Assembly: GCA_948688495.1 (NCBI GenBank) | Contig: CAPQSW010000065.1 | Span: 1 to 6,100, forward strand | Source of the DNA: an uncultured Lachnospiraceae bacterium | GTDB lineage: Bacteria > Bacillota > Clostridia > Lachnospirales > Lachnospiraceae | Reading direction: 5' to 3' | DNA: 6,100 bases | Shown here: positions 1 through 5,764 of the stretch, piece after piece | How the letters are laid out: the number at the start of each line of letters is the position of its first letter | Position numbering within the stretch: position 1 is the stretch's first letter | Notes under the pieces: model-generated | The model's input: only the letters and a program-made list of their open reading frames with translations | Told to the model about the DNA's origin: nothing | Databases searched by the model: none | Program-made: the position numbers and the translations under genes

Positions 1-5
1 GTATA

Positions 6-42
6 TAACTAATAAGTTAGTATCGCACTTAAAGGTGCGTAC
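6..42. promoter_or_regulatory. Paired dyads, candidate operator
   Basis: Two short inverted repeats lie side by side upstream of the promoter. The first is TAACT-aata-AGTTA at 6-19, which can also be read as ACTAA/TTAGT at 8-21. The second is CGCAC-ttaaag-GTGCG at 24-39, flanked by GTA (20-22) and TAC (40-42). Adjacent dyads like these, just upstream of or touching the -35 region of a redox gene, suit a dimeric winged-helix regulator. HxlR-family proteins (YodB/HypR type) commonly control flavin-dependent reductases in Firmicutes, so this family is my first guess. No regulator gene is inside the window; one could lie just to the left, transcribed divergently. The dyads are seen directly; the regulator identity is inference. 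Confidence 0.45.
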
Positions 43-70
43 TTGTTTTCTGTTTCATTCTCGCTATAAT
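43..70 (+). promoter_or_regulatory. Sigma-70-type promoter for the operon
   Basis: A perfect -10 hexamer TATAAT lies at 65-70, with a weak -35 candidate TTGTTT at 43-48 and a 16-base spacer. A second TATAAT follows directly at 71-76, but its spacing to the same -35 would be 22 bases, so the first is preferred. Transcription would begin near 77-80, giving a leader of about 45 bases. The candidate operator dyads end at the -35, so a bound repressor could block polymerase. The weak -35 would fit activation or tight control. Confidence 0.6.
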
Positions 71-83
71 TATAATATCAACA

Positions 84-103
84 GCAGGAAAAGTCAATCC
101 TGC
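84..103 (+). other. Small leader hairpin before the RBS
   Basis: GCAGGA at 84-89 can pair with TCCTGC at 98-103 across an 8-base loop. This gives a 6-bp stem in the predicted 5' untranslated leader, four bases before the AAAGGAGG ribosome binding site at 108-115. There is no U-tract, so it is not a terminator. It might stabilise the mRNA 5' end, or it may be chance. Confidence 0.3.
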
Positions 104-122
104 AGGTAAAGGAGGCACAGAC

Positions 123-2096
123 ATGCAGAACTATGAGTATTTAGGAAAGCCGCTCCAGATTGGCAGACTGACCATTAGGAATAGGTTTTGTATGGCACCA
201 ATTGGCGGCGGACAGCACCATCTTCCGGGAGGTGGTCTGAAAGACGAAACGATACAATATCTTGTAGAGAGGGCGAAAGGCGGCTTTGGTCTGATTTTTA
301 CCGGGGCAATCGCAGCGGATGGAACCGTTGATCCGTATACCGGGGTTGGCCCGACAATCTTACAGAATCCGGATGCGTTTAAGATGACGGCAACGGAACT
401 GAATGAGAGGGCAGGCGCTTACGGTACAAAAATCTTTGCTCAGATTACTATGGGACTTGGGCGGAATTACCTCAATCTTCCGGCACCATCTCCTGTACAT
501 GTTTTCCGGCATCCGGGGGAAGTCTCACCGGAGCTGACCCGTGACCAGATCAAATCTAAAATTGAGTCTGTTGTAAAGGCATCTAAAATTGCAAAGGATT
601 CAGGCTTTTCCGGTGTAGAGGTACATTCCATCCACTGGGGGTATCTGCTTGACCAGTTTGCCCTGTCCATGATGAACCACCGTACCGACGAATATGGCGG
701 CAGCCTGGAAAACCGTTTACGGGCGGCAAAGGAAATTCTGGAAGGTATTAAGCAGGAATGCGGCAGTGATTTTCCAGTCAGTATGCGTCTTGGACTGAAA
801 ACCTTTGTAAAAGGATTTGAGCAGGCAAGTTTGACTGGTGAGGAGGAAATTGGCCGTACACTGGAAGAAGGGATTGAGATAGCGAAGCTGCTGGAATCCT
901 ATGGCTATGACTGTCTGAATGTAGATACAGGTATTTACGATTCCTTCTACTATGCCTGCCCGCCTATGTATATGCCGAAAGGGTATCTGGTGGAACTGGC
1001 AGCGAAGGCAAAAGAAGCCGTTAATATCCCGATTCTGGCAGGCGGCCGCATGAATGAAGCAGATATTGCGGAAAAGGCGATACGGGATGGTAAGATTGAT
1101 GCAGTTGTCCTTGGGCGTGCTGCTTTAGCAGATCCGGAGTATCCAAACAAGGTGCTGACCGGACATACGGAGAAGATCCGTCCCTGCATTGCCTGCAATC
1201 AGGGGTGTATCACAAGGCTCCAGCAGGGAAAACAGCCTACCTGTGCAGTAAACCCGGCAGCAATGCGGGAAGTGAGGTATGCGCTCCGTCCCTGCGTACA
1301 GCCGAAAAAGGTTGTGGTCGTGGGTGGCGGTGTTGCCGGTATGGAGGCTGCCAGAACCGCAGCCATGCGTGGACATAAAGTTTCTTTGTATGAAAAGAAT
1401 GAGTCTCTGGGCGGCAATCTGATTCCTGGCGGCTCCCACAGCTTCAAAAAAGAGGTACGGGAATTAAATGCGTGGTATCAGAATGAATTAAAGGTACTGC
1501 CTGTGGAGATCCATACCGGGGAAGCTGTTACTGCTGACCAGCTCCGCAATATGGATGCAGATGTGATCATTGTGGCAGCAGGTTCCGTCCCTGTCACGCC
1601 GAAAGTGCCGGGAATAGATGATAAAAAGGTAATCGGCTGTATGGAAGCATTTGCACATCCGGAAAAAGTCGGGCAAAAAGTCATGGTAATCGGAGGCGGT
1701 CTGGTTGGCTGTGAAATGGCATTAGAATATGCACAGGACGGCAAAGAGGTTACGGTTGTGGAAGCCCTGCCTAAGATTTTGTCGGCAGGTATCCCATCCC
1801 CGATTCCAAATGGCCAGATGATCCCGGATCTGTTTGAACATCATCATGTGGCTGTATTGGAGAACCACCGTCTTTCTGCTGTGGAAGATGGCAGGGTTAT
1901 TCTGGAGAGCGATGGTCAGAAAAAGGCATTTGATGCAGATTCGGTTGTGATCGCAGTCGGTTTCCGTCCAGTTCCATCCATGGCGCAGGAGCTCCAAGGA
2001 TGCGGTGCTGCCGTTTATGAGATTGGCGATGGTCAGAAGGTCAGCACGATCCTTCATGCTGTATGGGACGGCTATGAAGTAGGGAACAATATTTAA
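123..2096 (+). CDS. Old yellow enzyme family NADH:flavin oxidoreductase (2-enoate reductase / BaiCD-like)
   Basis: Predicted cytoplasmic ene-reductase of 657 aa, the usual length for the three-domain 2-enoate reductase, 2,4-dienoyl-CoA reductase and BaiCD/BaiH group, which reduces activated C=C bonds with NAD(P)H. Residues 1-345 form the FMN TIM barrel. H168 and H171 fit the OYE substrate-binding pair and Y174 the proton donor, in the stretch HSIHWGYLLDQF, followed by the signature RTDEYGGSLENR. The cluster C355-x2-C358-x3-C362-x11-C374 fits a [4Fe-4S] site. GGGVAG at 401-406 marks an FAD Rossmann fold, and GGGLVG at 524-529 the NAD(P) fold. The extra residue (W172) between HxxH and GYL, and the PPMYMP stretch near 280, resemble the BaiCD/2-enoate branch as I remember it, rather than dienoyl-CoA reductases. 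Start is supported by AAAGGAGG at 108-115, 7 bases upstream. First gene of the operon. Substrate unknown: bile acid, steroid, cinnamate-like and other enoates are all possible. Confidence 0.92.
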   Translation: MQNYEYLGKPLQIGRLTIRNRFCMAPIGGGQHHLPGGGLKDETIQYLVERAKGGFGLIFTGAIAADGTVDPYTGVGPTILQNPDAFKMTATELNERAGAYGTKIFAQITMGLGRNYLNLPAPSPVHVFRHPGEVSPELTRDQIKSKIESVVKASKIAKDSGFSGVEVHSIHWGYLLDQFALSMMNHRTDEYGGSLENRLRAAKEILEGIKQECGSDFPVSMRLGLKTFVKGFEQASLTGEEEIGRTLEEGIEIAKLLESYGYDCLNVDTGIYDSFYYACPPMYMPKGYLVELAAKAKEAVNIPILAGGRMNEADIAEKAIRDGKIDAVVLGRAALADPEYPNKVLTGHTEKIRPCIACNQGCITRLQQGKQPTCAVNPAAMREVRYALRPCVQPKKVVVVGGGVAGMEAARTAAMRGHKVSLYEKNESLGGNLIPGGSHSFKKEVRELNAWYQNELKVLPVEIHTGEAVTADQLRNMDADVIIVAAGSVPVTPKVPGIDDKKVIGCMEAFAHPEKVGQKVMVIGGGLVGCEMALEYAQDGKEVTVVEALPKILSAGIPSPIPNGQMIPDLFEHHHVAVLENHRLSAVEDGRVILESDGQKKAFDADSVVIAVGFRPVPSMAQELQGCGAAVYEIGDGQKVSTILHAVWDGYEVGNNI

Positions 2097-2147
2097 TCTA
2101 TTCATTATGGTATGAGGCAGAATGCTTTATATAATGTCAAAAAAATT

Positions 2148-2155
2148 TAAGGAGG
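2148..2155 (+). promoter_or_regulatory. RBS that fixes the NTF2-like gene start
   Basis: TAAGGAGG lies 8 bases before the ATG at 2164. The in-frame upstream ATGs at 2122 and 2134 have no comparable site, and the residues between them and 2164 do not look like part of the domain. The shorter start is therefore chosen. Confidence 0.85.
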
Positions 2156-2163
2156 CTATTACA

Positions 2164-2547
2164 ATGAGAGCAGAATTAAAGGAATATCAGGCAGTAGAGG
2201 CTGCTGCAATGAAGTTTGTCAAGAGTGTTGCCGAGGGAAACAGCACATATGCAAAGGAGCTGTTCACGGATGAAGCTGTTTTGTTCGGCTATCTGGACGG
2301 TAAGCTGGAGCATGGCTCTATTGATCAGTTCTACCACAATGTGGATACCGTACCCGGCGGCGATAATTTCAAGGCTCGTGTGGACGTCCTGATGGTTGAG
2401 GAATCCCTGGCTGTTGTACGTGTGCTGGAAGAAGGCTGGGGCAACCGCATTGACTTTACGGATGTGCTGCTTCTGTTGAAGATGGATGGCGAATGGAAAT
2501 GCGTTGCAAAGGCATATAACCAGAATTCCGATACCATTCAGAAATAA
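2164..2547 (+). CDS. NTF2-like family protein (lumazine-binding-like)
   Basis: Small soluble protein of 127 aa, the typical size of a single-domain NTF2-like cone. The pattern is an N-terminal helix (about 6-24), the helix-turn containing LFTDEAVLFGYLDGK (33-47), a glycine-bearing segment near 61-67, then alternating strands (72-90, 97-107) ending in GEWKCVAKAYNQ (109-120). This strand-and-turn pattern recalls the putative lumazine-binding (PF12893) and SnoaL-like groups. No signal peptide or membrane segment is visible. It starts 67 bases after the ene-reductase with no terminator between, so the two are probably co-transcribed. The fold hosts isomerases, dehydratases (BaiE, ketosteroid isomerase) and non-catalytic binding proteins. 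By eye, the ketosteroid isomerase Tyr14 and Asp38 positions are Phe18 and Gly42 here, which argues against that activity. Function is unknown; a role in binding or processing the ene-reductase's substrate is only inferred from position. Confidence 0.85.
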   Translation: MRAELKEYQAVEAAAMKFVKSVAEGNSTYAKELFTDEAVLFGYLDGKLEHGSIDQFYHNVDTVPGGDNFKARVDVLMVEESLAVVRVLEEGWGNRIDFTDVLLLLKMDGEWKCVAKAYNQNSDTIQK

Positions 2548-2577
2548 CCGTCACAAGTAGAACAGTGGAGAAAGTGG

Positions 2578-2621
2578 AGAACAGGCGGGTATGCCGGAAA
2601 TGCAGCCTTGCCTGTTCTTTT
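2578..2621 (+). terminator. Intrinsic terminator or attenuator between the NTF2-like and MATE genes
   Basis: AGAACAGGC at 2578-2586 is a perfect 9-bp inverted match to GCCTGTTCT at 2610-2618, followed by TTT (2619-2621; a run of four T with the last stem base). TGC/GCA and GG/CC within the 23-base loop could extend the structure. The U-tract is short, so termination is probably partial, and distal genes may be read at a lower level. AGAACAG also occurs at 2559-2565, and could pair with the same 3' arm to form a competing structure. This hairpin surrounds an in-frame ATG at 2591, which argues against that ATG as the exporter start. Confidence 0.6.
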
Positions 2622-2623
2622 AT

Positions 2624-2629
2624 AGGTGG
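2624..2629 (+). promoter_or_regulatory. RBS that fixes the MATE gene start
   Basis: AGGTGG sits 6 bases before the ATG at 2636, just after the terminator hairpin. The longer in-frame start at 2591 lies in the hairpin loop and would add 15 residues (beginning MPEMQPCLFFYR) that do not resemble a MATE N-terminus. Confidence 0.7.
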
Positions 2630-2635
2630 CTGTAT

Positions 2636-4027
2636 ATGTCTGGATTTAAAACCACGCAGGAATTGTTGGAGGAGACGCCCGTAAGCCGTTTGGTCATCCG
2701 TTTAGGGATTCCTGCAATGTTCGGTCAGCTTTTTAATATTTTATATAACATTGTAGACCGCATTTTTATTGGTAAAATACCGGAAACAGGAAGCCTCTGC
2801 CTTGCGAGTATCGGTGTCTGTGCGCCGGCATTGACAGCCCTGACGGCTTTTGCATTTATGGTAGGGATTGGCGGGGCTTCTTATATGAGCATCAGCCTTG
2901 GGCAAAAAGAGGAGCGCAGGGCGCGGGAGATCATTGGAAATGCCTTTTTTATGATTTTAGTTATATCGGCGGCAGTAACTCCCCTGCTTTTACTGAACCG
3001 GGAAAAAATACTTTACTTGCTGGGCAGCAGCAAAGATATGTACCCTTACGCAGAAACTTATTTTACAATATATGTCTGCGGGACTTTTGCATCGCTTCTT
3101 GGATGTGGGCTGAACCAGTTTATTCTGGCACAGGGGTTTGCAAGGCAGGGCATGATTTCAGTGGCACTTGGAGCTGTGGTAAATGTGGTTCTTGACCCTA
3201 TCATGATTTTTGGGTGTGGTATGGGAATTGCGGGGGCAGCATGGGGAACTGTTATTGCACAATGCTGCACTTGTGTTTATGTAATCTGTTTTCTGCGCAG
3301 CAGGATTATTCCGGTACGCCTGTGCCCAAGCAGGCTGCAAAAGAAGATTGTACTTAGAATCTTGTCCATAGGATGCATGTCATTCATGATTACGATATTG
3401 GATAACCTGATTATTATTTTTCTGAATACTTCGTTACGGAAATACGGCGGAGATTCGCAGGGGGATATATTGATTACCTGTGCTACGGTTATCCAGAGTT
3501 TTATGACGATAGTAGCCTGTCCTGCACAGGGGATCACGACAGGATGTGGAACGATATTCAGCTTTCACTATGGGGCAGGAAATTATACAAAGATCCGGCA
3601 GGCTTTTCTTTATGTGTTTTTATTATGCGGAGTATACATCGGAACATTGGGAATTGCAGTGCAGGTATTACCGGAGGTGTTTGCAGGATTTTTCTTGAAG
3701 GAGTCAGGCACAATACAGTTGACCGCGGGCAGTATCCGTATGTATACGTTTGCATTGCTTGGTATTGCAGTACAGTATGCCTTGGTAGATGGTCTGACTG
3801 CAATGGGAAAGGTCAAATATGCGCTTCCGTTGTCGCTGTTTCGTAAAATTGTATATATGATATGCCTTTGCATTCTGCCGTTGTTTCTGGATATACGATA
3901 TGTTTTTTATGCAGGGACGATATCAGATGCGGTGGGTGCTTTATTCAGCCTGATATTGTTTTGGGGTGCAATCAATCCCAGAATAAGGCGTGAATTGAGT
4001 AAAGAAAGGATGGTCAGACATGGATAA
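2636..4027 (+). CDS. MATE family multidrug/metabolite efflux transporter
   Basis: Integral membrane exporter of 463 aa, the normal MATE size (about 440-470 aa, 12 helices), expected to expel organic, often cationic, compounds in exchange for Na+ or H+. Evidence is the N-terminal stretch LGIPAMFGQLFNILYNIVDR (23-42), typical of clostridial DinF/MepA-like MATEs, then GIGGASYMSISLGQ near 77-90. The second family hallmark is LNQFILAQGFARQGM (159-173) with NVVLDPIMIFGCGMGIAGAA (183-202). The C-terminal half repeats the pattern: PAQGITTGCGTIFSFHYGAG (296-315) and an ALVDGLTAMGK segment (382-392). Many hydrophobic segments alternate with short basic loops. The gene follows a terminator-like hairpin, and its last 8 bases overlap the next gene, indicating translational coupling to the DUF4405-flavodoxin protein. 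Substrate is unknown; export of the ene-reductase's substrate or product, or of flavins, is speculation. Confidence 0.93.
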   Translation: MSGFKTTQELLEETPVSRLVIRLGIPAMFGQLFNILYNIVDRIFIGKIPETGSLCLASIGVCAPALTALTAFAFMVGIGGASYMSISLGQKEERRAREIIGNAFFMILVISAAVTPLLLLNREKILYLLGSSKDMYPYAETYFTIYVCGTFASLLGCGLNQFILAQGFARQGMISVALGAVVNVVLDPIMIFGCGMGIAGAAWGTVIAQCCTCVYVICFLRSRIIPVRLCPSRLQKKIVLRILSIGCMSFMITILDNLIIIFLNTSLRKYGGDSQGDILITCATVIQSFMTIVACPAQGITTGCGTIFSFHYGAGNYTKIRQAFLYVFLLCGVYIGTLGIAVQVLPEVFAGFFLKESGTIQLTAGSIRMYTFALLGIAVQYALVDGLTAMGKVKYALPLSLFRKIVYMICLCILPLFLDIRYVFYAGTISDAVGALFSLILFWGAINPRIRRELSKERMVRHG

Positions 4028-5132
4028 ATATAATGCCACAGGCAGGGTAAAAAAAGCCATTGATATCATATTGGGATTGCTGTTTATAGCATTATTGGGG
4101 TATTCCTTTACAGGCGCTCCTTTCCATGAGGTGGCTGGCATTGTATTTATTGCAATGACCATAATTCATAATATCATCAACATAAAGTGGTATAAAGCAA
4201 TAAAGAAAGGTATTTATAACAGGAAAAGAAAGATTGCGGTTGCTGTAAATTTTGCCTTAGCGGCAGATATGGCATCTATTTTGTTGACAGGCATTATCAA
4301 TTCCAGATACTTGTTCCATACAGGCATCCATATGGCGGGTATTGGACGGATACATGCTGTTTTAGCTTTGGCCGGATTTGTGCTTATTGCGTTCCATGTA
4401 CTGGTTCATACATTTGGCCGCGTACAAAAGAAATATAAGGTACTTCCGGCTGCTCTGGTAATACTGATCTCCCTTCTGGCGGTGCTTATGGATGTATGGC
4501 TGCTGCCCTATGTTAAGAGACATTTTCTGACAGTTGAGGTTGATCAGGAAACGGTTATCTCAGGTGAAAGCGTAGATTTTAACGGCAGAAAGATTCTGAC
4601 CGTATATTTTACGAGGGTTGGCAATACGGACTTTGCTGATGGTGTGGACGCAGTCTCCGGGGCATCCCTGCTGCTCAATGAGAAAAAGGAATTCCTGGGG
4701 AACAGCCAGGTGATCGGGCAGATGATACAGGATGCTGCAGGCGGGGATATTGTTTCCATCAACACGAAAGAACATTACCCGTCTTCCTATTCCGATACTG
4801 TATCGGCGGCAAGTGAGGAAATGGGGCGTCAGGAACTGCCGGAGCTTGTGGATATGCCGGAAAATATTGATGGGTATGATTTGGTATTCCTTGTGTTCCC
4901 ATTATGGTGGGATACGATACCGAAACCTGTAGAGGCGTTCCTGAATCGTTATGACTTTTCAGGGAAATCTGTCATACCTGTGGTGACCCATGGCGGAGGC
5001 GGTGCAGGCAGAAGCATAGAGGACATAAAAGCAGTGTGCAGCGGGACAGTTGTGGAAGAACCATTGGAGATATACTGCGGCGATATACCATATTGCAGGG
5101 AGCAGGTGACAGAATGGCTGAAAGGATTATGA
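4020..5132 (+). CDS. DUF4405-type cytochrome b-like membrane domain fused to a flavodoxin domain
   Basis: Membrane redox protein of 370 aa with two parts. Residues 1-165 hold about five helices (13-30, 35-56, 72-92, 109-131, 142-163). H36/H50 on helix 2 and H112/H126 on helix 4 are each 14 residues apart, as expected for two b hemes ligated across a helix pair; H100, H104 and H130 are also present. The first four helices resemble DUF4405. Residues 190-370 are a flavodoxin_4-like domain: YFTRVGNT (196-203) is the FMN phosphate loop, FPLWWDTIPKPVEAFLNRYD (293-312) and VVTHGGGGAGRS (321-332) are family stretches. An extra segment (about 204-230) follows the phosphate loop. Basic loops at 1-12, 56-71 and 134-140 predict N-in, so the flavodoxin would lie outside. 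Probable role: transmembrane electron transfer between heme and FMN. AAAGGA at 4005-4010 is the RBS; the gene overlaps the exporter by 8 bases. Confidence 0.85.
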   Translation: MDKYNATGRVKKAIDIILGLLFIALLGYSFTGAPFHEVAGIVFIAMTIIHNIINIKWYKAIKKGIYNRKRKIAVAVNFALAADMASILLTGIINSRYLFHTGIHMAGIGRIHAVLALAGFVLIAFHVLVHTFGRVQKKYKVLPAALVILISLLAVLMDVWLLPYVKRHFLTVEVDQETVISGESVDFNGRKILTVYFTRVGNTDFADGVDAVSGASLLLNEKKEFLGNSQVIGQMIQDAAGGDIVSINTKEHYPSSYSDTVSAASEEMGRQELPELVDMPENIDGYDLVFLVFPLWWDTIPKPVEAFLNRYDFSGKSVIPVVTHGGGGAGRSIEDIKAVCSGTVVEEPLEIYCGDIPYCREQVTEWLKGL

Positions 5133-5192
5133 AAGCCGGATTAAAGAATAGGTTTTGGTATGGCTTATTATAAAAAACAAGAAGGAAGAAAA

Positions 5193-5200
5193 AAGGAGGA
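5193..5200 (+). promoter_or_regulatory. RBS that fixes the first FMN reductase start
   Basis: AAGGAGGA lies 8 bases before the ATG at 5209. An in-frame ATG at 5155 would add 18 lysine/arginine-rich residues ahead of the family's normal N-terminus (MSKKIVVITGSPR), and part of that extension would be encoded by this RBS, so it is rejected. Confidence 0.9.
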
Positions 5201-5208
5201 ATCGTTGT

Positions 5209-5754
5209 ATGAGTAAGAAAATTGTTGTTATTACAGGAAGCCCGCGCAAAAATGGTAACAGTTTTGCCATGACGGATGCGTTTATCAAGGCCGCCGAGGA
5301 GAAAGGGCATACAGTTACCCGTTTTGATGCCGCCTTGAAAAAGGTAGGTGGATGCCGTGCCTGTGAAACATGCTATTCCACAGGGAAAGCATGTACCTTT
5401 GATGATGACTTCAATACGATAGCGCCAGCTATTTTGGAGGCAGACGTTATTGTATTCACTATGCCGGTCTACTGGTACTCTATCCCGGCACAGATCAAGG
5501 GTGTCATAGACCGGATATTCTCTTTCGTAGTAAGCGGTAAAGACATTTCTGGCAAGGAGTGTGCGCTGATCACCTGTTGCGAGGAAGAGGATATGTCGGT
5601 CATGGATGGAGTCCGTATCCCCATGGAGCGTATGTGTGCTTTGAACAAATGGAAAATGGTTGGCGAGGTTCTGATCCCTGGGGTTCTGAATGTGGGTGAC
5701 ATTGACAAGACGGATGGCTGCAAAAAGGCAGCGGCTTTAGCAGATGAGATTTAA
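5209..5754 (+). CDS. NADPH-dependent FMN reductase family flavoprotein, possible iron-sulfur flavoprotein
   Basis: Cytoplasmic flavodoxin-fold protein of 181 aa, normal for the family. GSPRKNGNS (10-18) is the FMN phosphate-binding loop. PVYWYSIPAQIKGVIDRIF (86-104) is the family's flavin-contact and dimer region. Four cysteines, C49-x2-C52-x2-C55-x6-C62, match the compact spacing known for [4Fe-4S] ligation in Isf-type iron-sulfur flavoproteins, although many gut homologues with similar cysteines have not been shown to carry a cluster. The function is probably NAD(P)H- or ferredoxin-linked flavin or small-molecule reduction. The C-terminal part is shorter and less recognisable, with another CC pair at 123-124. 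A 76-base gap without a convincing terminator separates it from the flavodoxin-fusion gene, so co-transcription is likely. It is followed after 10 bases by a related gene. Confidence 0.88.
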   Translation: MSKKIVVITGSPRKNGNSFAMTDAFIKAAEEKGHTVTRFDAALKKVGGCRACETCYSTGKACTFDDDFNTIAPAILEADVIVFTMPVYWYSIPAQIKGVIDRIFSFVVSGKDISGKECALITCCEEEDMSVMDGVRIPMERMCALNKWKMVGEVLIPGVLNVGDIDKTDGCKKAAALADEI

Positions 5755-5764
5755 GGAGGGGAAT

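Noticed and set aside
467..1447. Open frames on the minus strand within the ene-reductase gene
   Set aside because: They overlap a complete, motif-rich gene, lack RBS sequences and show no recognisable domains.
2130..2135. Perfect TATAAT hexamer between the ene-reductase and NTF2-like genes
   Set aside because: No acceptable -35 sequence lies 16-18 bases upstream and there is no extended -10, so an internal promoter is not supported.
2164..2547. Calling the NTF2-like protein a ketosteroid isomerase or BaiE
   Set aside because: The aligned ketosteroid isomerase Tyr14 and Asp38 positions are Phe and Gly, and overall similarity looks closer to the putative lumazine-binding group.
3544..3846. 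A 100-codon + strand frame inside the MATE gene
   Set aside because: It lies wholly within the exporter in another frame and has no family resemblance.
5133..5166. AAGCC/GGCTT inverted repeat after the flavodoxin-fusion gene, considered as a terminator
   Set aside because: The stem is only 5 bp with a 24-base loop and is followed by an A-rich rather than T-rich run on the coding strand.
5169..5174. TATAAA as a promoter for the FMN reductase genes
   Set aside because: No plausible -35 at proper spacing; AT-rich spacer sequence explains it.
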